A stretch of 64,000 bases of DNA, taken from Neoceratodus forsteri (lineage: Eukaryota > Chordata > Ceratodontiformes > Ceratodontidae). The stretch lies in NCBI GenBank assembly GCA_016271365.2, contig CM028129.1, positions 843,962,001 through 844,026,000 of the forward strand, given 5' to 3'. Positions 24,381 through 36,235 of this stretch are shown in pieces (the stretch's first letter is position 1; the number at the start of each line of letters is the position of its first letter). The notes beneath the pieces were generated by a model. That model worked only from the letters and a program-made list of their open reading frames with translations, searched no databases and was not told the origin of the DNA. The position numbers and the translations under genes are program-made.

Positions 24381-26600
24381 TCATAGAAACATAGAAACAT
24401 AGAATTTGACGGCAGATAAGGACAGTTGGCCCACCCAGTCTGCCCATTTCCCTACCTACTGGATAAACTGCAGATCCTAGTTAACCAGCAGCCTAATTCT
24501 TTCTACCCCCCCCCCCAGAATTGCCTTATGACTGTCCCATGCATGCTTGAATTCAACCACTGTTTTGACTCACAACCTTCCTCCGAAGGCGCTTCTATGC
24601 ATCCACAACCATCTCTGTGAAAAATACTTCCTTACATTACCTCTGAGCTGTCCCTCTATCTTCAAATTGTGCCCCTTGTTCTTGCACACTCTTTTTTGAA
24701 AGATGCTACCCTCTTGGACTTTGTTGATTCCCTTGAGGTACTTGAAAGTTTCTATCATGTCCCCCCTCTCCCTCCTTTCCTCAAGGCTATACATATTAAG
24801 CTCCTTTAGTCTCTCTTCATATGTCTTCCGGTGCAGACCCTGCACAATTTTAGTTGCCCTCCTCTGGACAGCTTCCATCCTGTCTATGTCCTTGCAGAGA
24901 TTGGGTCTCCAGAACTGCATGCAGTATTCCAGATGGGGTCTCACCAGCTGTCTGTACAAAGGGATAACAACTTCCTGTTTTCTACTGGTGATGCCTCTTC
25001 CTATGCAGCCCAGTATCCCCCAGCACTCCTTACTGCCCTCTCACATTGCTTGCCCACCTTTAAGTCATCTGATATGACTACCCCCAGGTCCCTTTACATT
25101 TTTGTTGTTGTTAGCATCTCACCCCGCATTTTGTACTCTTACCCTGGGTTTTTGTTTACCAGGTGCATTATCTTGCACTTCTTATCACTGAATCTAAGCT
25201 GCCATACATTTGACCATTCCTCTAACCTTGCCAAGTCCCTTCTCATCCTTTCCACCCCACCTTGTGCATCAACTCTGTTGCAGATCTTTGTGTTATCTGC
25301 AAAGAGACATACTTTTCCTTCCAGTCCCTCTGCAATGTCACTTATAAAGACATTGAAGAGGACCGGTCCTATTACTGAACCCTACGTACCTCACTAGTAA
25401 CCCCCCTTTCTTCAGAGTGGACTCCATTTGCTATTACCCTCTGTGTCCTATTCTCCAGCCAATTCTTTACCAAGGCTATCATCTTGGGACCCACTCCCAG
25501 GCTGGCTAACTTGTATATTAATCTTTTGTGTGGGACTGTGTCAAATGCCATGCTAAAGTCTTGGTAGGCCATGTCCACAGCCCCTCCCTGATCTACTACT
25601 TTGGTCACCCAGTCAAAGAAATCTAGTAGATTCGTCTGGCATGACCTTCCTGCTGTAAATCCATGCTGCCTTGGGTCCTGTGCCCCTCTGGCCTCTAGGT
25701 ACTCGACACTTCTTTCCTTCAGAAGTGGTTCCATCATTTTCCCTATCACTGAGGTTAAACTAACAGGTCTGTAGTTTCCTGCTTCTGCCCTGCTCCCACT
25801 TTTGTGAAGGGGAATCACATCTGCACTCCTCCAGTCCTCACGTACCACCCCATCCTCCCATGATTTATTAAAGAGGGTAGTCAGTGGTGACACTAGTTCT
25901 ACCCTTAGTTCTTTTAGAATTCTGGGATGAATCTCATCAGGCCCCATTGCTTTGTCTACCTTCAGTTTTAAGAGTTCTTTCAGAACCCTTTCTTCTGTAA
26001 ATGGGCTGGTATAAACTTCTGTATCTAGAGTGTTTCTATTGTTTGTTTTAGGTACCTCCCCCTCTTCATTTGTAAATACTGAGCAAAAATATTTGTTTAG
26101 TATCTCTGCCTTTTCACTGTCACCCTCTGCCCACCCCTCCCCTTTATTAAGCCTTACTATCCCTCCCTTGGTCTTTTCTTCGTTCCTGATGTACTGAAAA
26201 GGTTTTATCCTCTACTTTACTGAGTTGGCTATCTTTTCCCGGTTCGGGCCTTTTGCTGTTCTGACTGCCTTCCCAGCTTCCTTTTGCTTTAACTGATACA
26301 ATTCTCTGTCTTGCTCCTTCTGTGATTCCTTGTACTTTCTGAATGCTTACTTTTTCTCTTGAACCTTCACTGCCACCTCCTTTGAGATCCATAGTGGTTT
26401 CTTACATTGCTTTATTTTGTTTATTTGCTTCACACAAAGGCTTGTTACCTCTGTGATGGCAGTTTTTATCATTCCCCATTGTTCTTCCACCCCTCCTTCC
26501 TGCCCATTTGTTAGTGCATTCCTTAGGTACTCACACGCTTTGGCAAAGTCAGCCCTCCTGAAGTCCAGTACTTTTGACTTTGTATGGCTTGACTTTATTG
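24381..26600 (-). pseudogene. CR1 LINE, 5'-truncated, RT nearly complete
   Basis: The best preserved CR1 in the window. High to low, the linker reads KSKVLDFRRADFAKACEYLR and KPLWISKEV (26,646-26,380). The RT reads MGPDEIHPRILKEL, DVIPLHKSGSRAEAGNYRPV, RQHGFTAGRSCQTNLLDFFD and YQDFSMAFDTVPH (25,947-25,372). After frameshifts the C-terminal region reads YRQLVRPHLEYCMQFWRPNL, MEAVQRRATKIVQGL and YEERLKELNMYSLEERR (24,959-24,570). The 3' end holds the familiar catagaaacatagaa tail beginning at 24,381. The endonuclease is missing and frameshifts near 25,380 and 24,960 disable it. Confidence 0.9.
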
Positions 26601-27640
26601 TGTGGGCCAATGGGCATGCAGACCATACTGTACTACACAGTCCCAAGGGCTTGCAGGATTTTGGGATTGATTTTCATATAGCCCTTAGATTCCTGCAGTT
26701 TGCAGCTATCTACAGCTGCAGAGAACTCCAGATGTGTCGGGACCCAGCACCCAGTTCTATAAAATCAGAGGTTCCTGTGCCAAAAACTGAGGAGTTTTGG
26801 CACTCACAGGTTAGTGCCAAAGTGGCATACTTGTGGAAATTGCCACAGGGATTCGGCCCCCCACTCAGTACAACACTAGAGGGGCCAGGAGGGTTGGGGG
26901 GTGAAACATGCTTGCCAGGAGGAGTGCAGGAAGAATGGGCATGGAGTGCCAGAGGGGGATTTGAGGATACAGTGGGCATGCAAGCGAGTGATGTAGCACT
27001 CAGTTGGGGAACTGTTTAACTACAAAGCCAATGGGATGGTACTGCAGGGGTGTCCAGGGACAAACAGTGAAATGGCCCCAGGTGGCACAACCCTGGCAGC
27101 AGCCCCAGGGCTGTGCCCACCTGAGGCAATGGCATTGTTTGTCCCTGGAACTCCCCCCCCCGCTGTACCATCGCATTGACTTTATAGCTATGTAAACAGC
27201 ACCCCTGTCATGTGCCACATCTCTCCCTCACATGCCCACCATCTCCTCAACTCCCCCATGGCACCCCATTCTCATTCTGCCCCAGACCCCACTTTCAGAG
27301 TCCCCCAATTCTCCACATTGTGTGGCACTGGCAAAAGGTGTTTCGACCACCTCATGGCTGGTCTAAGGTGAGCCACTTGCTGCACAAATGGAGGGGATTA
27401 AAAATATGAAAAAAAGGGATGGTGCAGCTGCACCATGATGCAAGCCCCTTTTTAACTTGACGCACCCTGCTGTATGTCGCAAGATGGCTCAGTGCCAGTT
27501 TGGTGCAGTGTCTTCCCTTTTTGATGCAGACTGTATTCGAAAATTGGGAAAGCTGCATCTTTTGACACAAGGTGCCACTTGCATCATTCATGTTTGATGC
27601 AGCCACCTTACGCCATTCCTTGGGCTTTGAAAATCGAGCA
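26601..27640. repeat. Repeat related to the 8.4-10.1 kb foldback element
   Basis: About 34 bases at 26,604-26,638 (ccaatgggcatgcagaccat and following) match the centre of the foldback element at 9,354-9,388 with few differences. The remainder is GC-rich sequence without a recognised frame. I read it as a fragment or relative of that family. Confidence 0.45.
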
Positions 27641-28483
27641 CTTTATCTTGTTACTGTTAAAGGAAATCATTTGGTATTTTTTGAAGTCATAGTTGTTACA
27701 AATTTGGGGTTCTGTGCTTATTCTGGGAGTTATACTGGGAATATAGGACAGAAGCAGCCCATCGTGTCTCTCCCTCACTACTCAGTGGTCCTAACTAAGA
27801 AGGCTGTTTGCCATCATATATGTGTCCAATTTCTTTTTGAAAGATACTAAGCTCAGTTCTTCCATTTTGGAGCTTGGTAAGGTATTCCAATGTTTTATGA
27901 TTCTCTGAATATGGAAACTTCTCCTAAAGTCCCTATTGGATACTCTACCCACCAAGTATAATTTGTGCACTTTTAAATCATGATTACTGTATCTCATTTC
28001 AAAACCCAGATCAGCCCTCATACTACCCTCATGTATAATTTGATACAACAATAATGTCACCCCTCATACATTTTTGGTTCAGTGAGTGGAGACCCAGATA
28101 CTCCAATCTTTCCTCATAAGATCTGTGCAGTATCTGAGGAATCAGTTTAGTAGCCTTGTGTTGGGAATTTTTTCAATTGTACTAATGTCCTTTTTCAAAT
28201 ATGAACTCCATGTCAGTGAACAATAGTCCACATGTAACCTAACATATGTTGTGTAGAGTGGAATGATGGCACTTTCACTTCTGTTGACAAATTATCTCCT
28301 AATACATCTAATTCCTCTTGGTTTAGCAGCTACCACATGGCAATGATTTGAACTTTTCAGGTCACTACTAATTTTGACACTCAAATCCCTCTCTGCCTTA
28401 ACTTCTTTAATGTAGTTCCATCTAGTGTATATTACTGTTTGATATTATTATTACTGAAATGCATCACTACAGATTATAAATAG

Positions 28484-28644
28484 AATAAAGTATGGTTCGG
28501 GGTGTGAAACAAGAAGTTTACGCACACTCGAGAGGTTAGATGCTACATAACCCCGAGAGCAAAGCTTGAGGGGTTTATAAATAGCATCTAACTCTGAGGG
28601 TGTGTGTAAACTTCGAGTTCACACACCCTGACCCATATTTTATT
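28484..28644. mobile_element. Hairpin MITE G inside the CR1-like LINE
   Basis: Ends aataaagtatggttcggg and ccctgacccatattttatt are inverted. Inner arms gaagtttacgcacactcgag and its partner pair across the centre at about 28,563. The apex ccccgagagcaaagcttgag, then ggg, belongs to the same motif class as MITEs D, E and F. Confidence 0.7.
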
Positions 28645-28693
28645 TTATATAATTGCTGGGTTTGCCTTTTCTGCCTTAGCAATTATATAAAAT
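28642..28693. repeat. Perfect 16-bp inverted repeat
   Basis: attttatataattgct at 28,642-28,657 pairs perfectly with agcaattatataaaat at 28,678-28,693 over a 20-base loop, directly beside MITE G. It may be a terminal structure of the larger insert that reaches about 29,020. Confidence 0.7.
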
Positions 28694-29430
28694 ATGAGAG
28701 GTTCTGTTGCGGACGCGATCCGGTTTCATTTTTGGCCGCTGGTTACAATTTTAATTTCTGCATTTTTTAAAGATTATTTTTACACCTTGTGATACAAAAA
28801 AGTGCTTTTTTTGTTTAAATAACTTACCGCCGAGTTTCTCTGGCAGTTGACTGTAGTGGTGGTAGGAAGCAGCGACTGAGCACCCTGTCGGGAAGGGGAA
28901 AAATGCCGTTGGGCGCATGTGTAGTGTGAGGGAAACCGTATGCATGTTTGCCGTAATAAACACTCCTTTATTACGGCAGATTACGTCACGGTTTCCCTAT
29001 GGAAAAAGGGAAGCCCATTAATTATTCAGTATTAAAAAACATATGACTGTTAATGGCACAAGCTTCTATTTTCCTGAGATAATCAATGAGAGTGATTAAA
29101 TTGCTAAAATCATCAACCTCCCTTCTCAGCTTGGTATCGTCTAGAAATGTATTTGTCCAAGACTTGCAGTTTTCATTTGGGTTACTAATGTAAAAATTAA
29201 AACAGCAAGGGTCCCAAAACCGACCCCTGAAGGACTCTGCAGGTGACAGGTATTTCATACGAAAGTGATCCATTAATCCTGACTCTCTGAGTTCTCTGCA
29301 TGTGCCTTGCTTGTTGTTCAAGGTTAATCAATTTATTAATAAAGTGTTTATGTGGGACAGGATCAGATTATTTTTTTTAAAGTCTAGGTAGGTGATGTCT
29401 ACTGGACTATTGTCATCTACTGCCTTGTAT

Positions 29431-29872
29431 GTCAGCGTGGCTCAGTTGGTAGCACATCTGCCTCTGGGTCAGAAGGTCGTGGGTTCTCATCCCACACTGA
29501 GATTGGACTTGTACCTAAAATGCTGGCACCCGAGTACAGTATTAGGGGTGTGCTGTACTGTTTGGGTGTGCCATCCTTCAGGTGAGACATTAAACCGAGG
29601 TCCCTTCTACTCATCCTGGTGCTGTCCTGGTGGGTGTCCAGGTAAAAGAACCCAAGGCATTTTTCACAAAGAGTAGGGGACTTTCCCAACCAATATTCCC
29701 TTCCCATAAAAATGGTTCATGCAATTGTCCAGGCTGTGTGTGGGTGTTGATGTGTGTGATATGGCTGCCACTACACATTCTGTCACTTCACTGCCAGTCT
29801 AGCATTGCTTGTAAAGCGCCTTGGGATACATTGTGTATGAAAAGCGCTATATAAATGCTGATTCTTCTTCTT
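29431..29872 (+). repeat. V-SINE-like tRNA-derived SINE
   Basis: The head has an A box (tggctcagttgg at 29,439) and a B box (gggttctcatccc at 29,481), so it is tRNA-derived. The middle contains aggtgagacattaaaccgag, a block I know from the V-SINE group. The tail reads taaagcgccttgggatac and aaaagcgctatataaatgct, which is an L2-type LINE 3' end, and ends in (TTC)n. It is inserted into the minus-strand CR1-like LINE. It is not a functional tRNA gene. Confidence 0.85.
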
Positions 29873-30130
29873 GCTTATTTTCTTATAAAAGGTCAACAAA
29901 TTGGTAGTACAGGATCAATTTTTAGTGAAGCCATGTTGTTTTAAATCTTTAAAGCCATTTTTATGCAATTTGTCAATAATCCTTCCTCTAATAATGCTCT
30001 ATGTCAACTTGCCTGACACTGAGGTTTAACTGATGGGCCTACAACCTAAATATATAACTTTTTTGATCCATTTATAATTTTCATAACTAAAAGAGCTATT
30101 CAATATCAGAATTCTCTTTACTGAGATTAG

Positions 30131-31487
30131 AAGACTACCCTATGTTCTTCTTGTTATGCTCATTTTATGCTTTTAAAAAAGCTATGGCTTTTTGACATTT
30201 TAGAATGTTATGGCATTAAAGATAAAGACCATATTTCTTTAGAAACTCGTTATGAATTAGAAGAGGTTTCTCCTACATTATGGACACAAAGACCATTAGT
30301 AGATACAACAGAAGCACAATTATGGGTAAAAACTGTTTCTTTCAGATCAGTCAAACAATTGTCTTTAAATACACATTAAGGTTGCATCTCACAAGCCACA
30401 TCTTTGAGGTTTTTGAAACTGACTCATAGTATTCAGAGACCTATCAATAAAACATTGAGTGGCAGCTCTGAGTACTCATTAAAGAGGACTGGAAGTGTTG
30501 TAGCATTTCACCAATTCATGTATATTTCATCACATCCATTCTTTCTGTGCCTGTCCCCCTTTGGTTTCCTGTCTTCTTGTCTATAAACCCTGCTCGGTAT
30601 TAAGACCCCATTCCATTGAGTCATTATAGGTGCTCCAGCCAATGACATCAGTGGGTACAATCAGTTATGCAGTGGCTCTTGTTGCTGAAATAACTTCTTA
30701 TATAATTGCTAACAAATTCAATGAAAATAAGTGCATTGAGGAGTTCATTCCTTTACCACTTATTGAAAGTGCATACATTCTTTTTATGGTACTGGGTCAA
30801 TATGCCGTACCCAGAACAGCACGGCAATAACCATGCAAGGTATACCATGCATGCATGTAGGGCAACAGAGGTATAATAGCAAACTTTAAATACCCCTACC
30901 TCTGTAGCTCTGCATGTCTATGAGGAGAAGTGAAGTAGCTGTGTACTGTGGACCTGGTCAAGCTGCTTCTGTGGTGGAGTTCCTAGGGTGCCTGCACATG
31001 GTGTATTCAGGAGACCTGGGACCATGGTTCGGTCCCCGTGTGCGTGGGGTGATACCCCCCACAAAAAAACATAAAATTCCATTATTGTCAATGGGCGCAC
31101 TGTTCTTGGCAGGTTGGTGTTTTGCCCAACTCTGTTTGTAGTCAAGCGCAGTTTTGGCTGTAGCACTTGTAGCCACGCTGTTTTTGTATACGTCATAATG
31201 ACCCTGTGCCTCTTATTATATAGAAAATAAGCTTGCTTAGCTAACTTAGTTCACAGAATATAATTACATCTCTGGCAGTCATGCAAAATAAGTTAGTAGA
31301 TATGGAAGGCATAATCTGTTTCTCCACTATGAAGTTATACATACAGAACACTCATCTATAGAGGCTCATTTCTTATACCTAGTACAAGATATTTTAGTGA
31401 CTACTTCTGAACATATGACTCAGAGTAGCCTGGATACACAAATGTCAATCTAAACAAGGTAGTTATGTTTCTGTTCATTATAGTACC
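30131..31487. other. Unassigned stretch with short frames
   Basis: A 70-residue plus-strand frame at 30,167-30,379 and a 66-residue frame at 30,630-30,830 match nothing I recognise with confidence. No LTR, TIR or LINE motif was seen. Confidence 0.4.
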
Positions 31488-31565
31488 TGGAAACGAGCTT
31501 TGGCTCAGTGTGCCTTTCCCAGTTACCAGATTTAAAAAAAATGAGTCCATAAATAAATAAATAGT
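31488..31565 (+). repeat. LINE 3' tail fragment
   Basis: ctcagtgtgcctttcccagt and the aataaataaataa end match the 3' end of the LINE at 5,600-5,680. Only the tail is present. Confidence 0.6.
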
Positions 31566-31949
31566 ACAGTTAGTACATCATTTCTAAATTCAGTTGCTGT
31601 TGTTATCAAATATGCTGAACCATATATTAAAGTGGCATGGTAAGTGTTGTTATAGTTAGCACTAAGAAGGCATTTCCATAAAAAAACTCCTTTTTCAGTT
31701 GCTTGTAACTGACAGTGTTTAGACACATGAACATGTAATTTGCATGGCACACTCTTTGGGGAAGGATTTCAAGACTTGATAATTTTGATGAAATTTTGTT
31801 TAGTGTTTCTTTTTGCTATGGGGTGGCAACAATGTTAAAAATATAAATAAAAATGTGTCCATGCCAAATGTTGTCTTGCTGGCATTGGCATTGGTAGTGC
31901 AGGAGTTAGATGCATAATAGGAATGGCAGTGAAGTATTGAACTGACACC
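31566..31949. other. Unassigned AT-rich stretch
   Basis: No recognised family or frame. Confidence 0.4.
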
Positions 31950-32300
31950 AACCCCACCCCCCACCCTGCAGAGACTGACAAGCATTGGGGTGAGCCTTTG
32001 GGTCATTGTCCACAACACTCATGCCATTTCACCTCATCCTAACCTGCAGATACCGACAAGTTTTGCATTGTGCCTTGCTGTCTTCGGGCCTTATACTCAC
32101 CCCATTCCATAAGGAATTATGCTGAGATGGGTGAAGTATAGGAGAATGGGGTGAACTTTGGGTCCGATGAGTCCAAGGCACACCTTGATGCCACTGGTTG
32201 CAGGGTGGGGGTGGGGGTGGAATGGCGTGAGCATTACAGCCGACAATCCCAAGTCACACCCCTGATGCCTGTCAGCCTCTACAGGGTGGGACGTTATGGT
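31950..32300. repeat. Imperfect inverted repeat
   Basis: ccaccctgcagagactgaca on the left pairs roughly with tgtcagcctctacagggtgg on the right. It may be a small foldback element. No target duplication was seen. Confidence 0.45.
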
Positions 32301-32329
32301 TGGAAACCCTAACACCCTGGGCGTTTGTT

Positions 32330-33740
32330 GCTATTTTCAATCCAAATGTTCAACATGAGCTTTTTGTGATGCAGCCTTATGAACAGTGGCACTATCAGTT
32401 TGTTAGCCAAAAGGAAATTTTGCAGAGCAACTGCGCCATTTGACATCACAAGTGCGAAAACACATTTCAGGCAGGATGTGAAAAATGACAGCTGTTCTGT
32501 TCATAAGGAGGTGTAAAAAAATGGGAATGTTGAAAATCTGGAGTGAAGATATGAAAAATTGGTGAAGTCATGAGCTTGCATAGAAATTGCAGAACGCACA
32601 CCTGTAACACAATTATTTGGGGATTTTTTTAACCAAATTTTCAACATAGGCATTTTGGGACCTCCGCTTATGAACAGTATCACTGTGATTTTGTTAATCT
32701 GTCCCGAACGTTGATTTCCTACAGTGACCGTGCCATTTTGTGTCAAATGGGCAGACTAGGTGGGCCAAGCGGTCCTTATCTGCCATCAAATTCTATGTTT
32801 CTTATGTATGAGTGAAAACTCATTTTGGGCAGGATGTAAAAAATGACAGCTGTACTGTTCATAAGGAGTTGTAAAAAAATAGCAATGTTGAAAATCTGGA
32901 GTGAAAATATTAAAAATTGTTGAAGTTACAAGTGTGCATGGAAACTATGCAATGAACACGTGTAACACAGTAATTCTTTGGAAATTTTTTCTCCAAATTT
33001 GCAAGATAGGCTTTTTGGAACCCCACCTCATGAACAGTGGCATTGTTGTTTCATTAATCAGTCCTGAAAGGTGATTCTGAGCAGTGACCACAAAGTGACC
33101 TTTTGAGACCGAATAACAAGATGACAGTGCATGAGTTCATGAGGTGGGGTCCCAAGAAACCCATGTTGAAAATCTGGAGCCAAAATAAAAAAAAAATGGC
33201 TGCGATATCCACCTAACTTGAACCCCCCCCATTTATGATATTATACAGCTTACTGGCATTTCTTCATTTTGCAGTTCGGCTTTGAAGAGTCCAGATGTGT
33301 TCCCGCTCCACCGAAGATCACAGGGCCAGATCTCCAGAGGTAAGTATGGGGTGGGGAGGAGGGAAGGTGGGTTGCGCAGAAGGTGGGTGCAGGTTGGAGG
33401 AGTGGGGCACTGCTGACAACAAGAGACTGTTTCCTTTTTTCAGGTACAAAACCAAAAATGGACTTCGTGGGACCATTTTCTTTCCTTACAGGTGAAATAA
33501 AACAAATGTTGGGCACACTGGGGTGGGCTCCCAGTGTGCCACACAATGGAGGCGGGAGTAGGAACACGCCGATGCGTTCGGCTTTCTGTAAGCGGCAGCA
33601 GACTAAGGTGGGCTCCAGTGTGCCACACAATGTAGGGAGGGGCGGCAGACAGGCCAATACAGGGATTGCACCCCCATGTTGGCTTTCTTTGGGGATTGTG
33701 TGGCTGTGGCAGGAGCTGCCACCTTGTTTATTGAAATGTT
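32330..33740 (+). repeat. Dispersed structured repeat, copy B
   Basis: The block order repeats that of 1,915-3,300: two or three units of about 300-400 bp carrying ggcaggatgtgaaaaatgac, then ggctttgaagagtccagatg, then cagag/gtaagtatggggt at about 33,338, then gggcacactggggtgggctc units near 33,513. A scrap of a LINE tail (tttcaccaggaaaggcac) follows at about 33,738. The two copies look substantially diverged. Confidence 0.7.
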
Positions 33741-34317
33741 TCACCAGGAAAGGCACGTATGGGAGGCATGTCATTTGTACTGCTGCATGACAAGCTTGTC
33801 TCTGATTGCAGCGGCACATTTCTTTCAGGCTGGTGGCACTTTACATAATTCTTGTGTCAGCGCTAACATGCTGGCTAATTGGGGAATGAGGGGTGCACCT
33901 ACTAAAGTGTGCCCTGCATTTGCCAACACTGACACACCTCTGCATTTCTGCTACTACCACAAGATGTTGCTTGTGCATGCTCAATACAACATAAAAATGA
34001 TTTCTATTTGCTCATGAATAACTAAAAACACCTATTATTTGAAAAAACTATCTTGTAGATTAGTTAGACCCTTTCCCAGGGATGGTGCTTTTTGTGTTTT
34101 GAAAATGAACATGTTAGAAACGTAAGGGGGTTTTGGGGTACTGTTCCACATTACTCCACTACCCAGAAGCTGACTGAGCTTTGACAGCTCCTGGGCTCAA
34201 GGTTAGTTTAGTGATAATAAATGTAGTGCCTCTACCCAGACAATACTACTTAGTGGAGTCACTATTAACCTAATGCAACCCTCTGAGAAGTTGCACCACT
34301 CCACATCTCCTTCAACT
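33741..34317. other. Unassigned stretch
   Basis: No recognised motif. Confidence 0.4.
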
Positions 34318-34522
34318 TTTTTTTTTTTTATTTAGTTGTTTAACCAGGAGTAGCACACTAAGCTGAAAGCTTTTTTACGGGAGCGACCTGGGAGCACAGG
34401 GACTTGCTCAGGGTCACACAGTATGCAAGTGGAAGCTGTGGGATTCAAACCCAGGTCTGGTCTGCTGGATGTCACCAGATTTGTAGCTCAGAGCCTTAAA
34501 CCACTGCGCTATACTGCCTCCC
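34318..34522 (-). repeat. MIR-like CORE-SINE
   Basis: On the minus strand the head reads ggcagtatagcgcagtggtt (A box) and gggtttgaatcccac (B box, plus-strand 34,438-34,452). It is followed by tgtgtgaccctgagcaagtc, the signature of the CORE domain shared with MIR. The tail ctcctggttaaacaactaaa plus an A run resembles the 3' end of the minus-strand LINE at 22,985-23,070, its likely partner. Confidence 0.82.
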
Positions 34523-34836
34523 TTACCACCCATTAATACAATGCAGTACTATAAACTGGTTAGACAATAACAATATCATGTTAGCAGTAAACTCAGCTGC
34601 ATTGTAGTACCAAACCCTGCAAAGGAAATGGGTTAGTGCATTTTACTTCTGTCCCTTCAAACCCCCCATTAGACACTCACATAGGTGGATTGCAATTAAC
34701 AGTAAGCAGCTGTTTAGGCAAACCCTTCCTGGGCAAGCAGAAAACAGATAACGTTAGCTGCCATTGATTAGGCTCAACTAGGAACAGCTCCAATGATTAT
34801 TAATTGCTACAGTACACAAACCTCTTCAGTAAACTT
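34523..34836. other. Unassigned stretch
   Basis: No recognised motif. Confidence 0.4.
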
Positions 34837-36020
34837 CAATCAGTCAATCAATCAATTAAATCTTTATTTATCCAGGCAAACACCATTGAGCATAGCTCAT
34901 TTACAATATAGACCCGGTTAGCACGGGACACAGGATATACAATATATGAACAGTCACAATATAACACCTCAGTAATATTATACAATATAGAGATACAGTA
35001 GTTAAACGTAGTCATAAGTGGAGAACAGTTTGGAAACAGTGGTTCAATTCCTTCGGGGTGTATAATGAGTCTAGTAACAGTGGCTGGAAGTACTAACGAG
35101 GACAATTGTTAGGTAATGGTATATTACATACAATGCCATAAGTAATGAGACAGACAGTGAGTTAAAAAAAGAAAAAAAAAACAGTGTAACAAGGTAGAAA
35201 GGGGGGTGTGGTAGGCGAGGCGAGATAGGTTACAGGAAGGGTGGTAGGGGATAAATGAGGGACAGATGAAGCCTCGGAGAGGACACAGGACAGGAGGGTG
35301 GGGAGCACAATTAGGTACTGGAGAAATGTGAAGGAGAGGCCACAAGGTCAGGCGTAGCAGAGAGGATAATGCCATCATGGTACGTTATAAGTGCAGGGAA
35401 GTTTAGGATGGGGAGAAGCAGTTGCAAATTTCCTTGACCAAATGGTCATATAGTGTCTTGAAGGAGGACAGAATGACTGGGGTACTAAGCTTTAGCGATT
35501 TTTGTATTTTGTTCCATAGAGACTGCAGCACAAAGCTTATAGCCATTCTCCCAAAGCATGTTTTTAGCTTAGGTACCTTTAAGGAAATAAAGGAATAGCT
35601 TCTCAGTGCATAGTTCCCAAGCTCGCATAGTGGAAGGCCATCAGAGATATAAAGGGGTAGTTTTTTGATAATAGCTCTGAATGTCCAGAGTACAGCATTT
35701 CTGTTTCTCCTGTAGTGGAGGCCACTACCCACCCTGACCTGGTACCAAGACGTTACTAATAATTGCAGTGTGAGCTCCTGTACAGCAGTCCCTGGGTACC
35801 CATTGTTGAAATGTTGTAGGCCCATAGAGATTGCCATGGGTTGGCTGGTGTTGGCACACTTAAACTTTAAACACAACAATTGTAATGACCTTTGGATGCT
35901 GAGGAAGATGGCCACCAAATCAAGAAAGGCCATTCCAACCCTCACTAAAACATATAAGTTTTCACAAATCTGCCTGCTCATCGTGTGATTGAAATGGTGG
36001 TGCTGATCCCATCGCTTGAA
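34837..36020 (-). pseudogene. L2-like LINE 3' fragment
   Basis: The 3' end on the minus strand is (TGAT)n-type sequence (cagtcaatcaatcaattaaa on plus), as in L2 elements. The minus-strand frame at 36,071-35,403 reads ALRSYSFISLKVPKLKTCFG and LWNKIQKSLKLSTPVILSSF, a LINE C-terminal pattern (LWN...S...FK). No RT core remains. The right side abuts a CR1 tail. Confidence 0.6.
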
Positions 36021-36023
36021 TGG

Positions 36024-36232
36024 TACATAGAGACACAGAACTTGACTGTAGAGAAGGAACGCTAGGCTCATCGAGTCTGCCTGTTTCCCTACCTGTATCA
36101 GCAGCCGCTGACCCTACTTGGTCCTTGGCTTAGCCTATCTTTCTCCCCTCTAGGGTACCCTTATGCTTATCCCATGCATTCTTGAATTCCCCCACCATGT
36201 TTGCTCCCACTACCTCCCCGGGCTGGCTATTC
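36024..36232 (-). repeat. CR1 3' tail fragment
   Basis: tacatagagacacagaactt, then ctcatcgagtctgcctgttt, corresponds to the 3' end of the CR1 at 24,381-24,600, in the same orientation and more diverged. Confidence 0.7.
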
Positions 36233-36235
36233 TAT

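Larger units (their letters stand above)
27786..30130 (-). pseudogene. CR1-like LINE RT, split by a SINE and a hairpin element
   Basis: Minus-strand RT pieces appear in order. Scraps of the template-entry blocks lie near 30,100-29,900. VDVIYLDFKK and DPVPHKHFINKLINL follow at about 29,400-29,330, then FNFYISNPNEN and NTFLDDTKL at 29,250-29,130, where F.DD keeps both aspartates. YTTYVRLHVDYCSLTW and LKKDISTIEKI lie near 28,250-28,160. The C-terminal FRRSFHIQRIIKHWNTLP and SLVSFKKKLDTYMM are at 27,930-27,800. A V-SINE-like element (29,431-29,872) and a hairpin-bearing insert (about 28,450-29,020) interrupt it. It is closer to CR1 than to the other LINEs here but distinct from the 24.4-26.6 kb copy. 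Confidence 0.75.

Noticed and set aside
29431..29872. Functional tRNA gene
   Set aside because: A and B boxes are present, but the sequence continues into a SINE body and a LINE-derived tail.
30167..30379. Possible retroviral or LTR-element polyprotein fragment (frame with SPTLWTQ)
   Set aside because: Only a vague resemblance to a protease-RT linker. No LTR, protease or RT motif nearby, so I left it unassigned.
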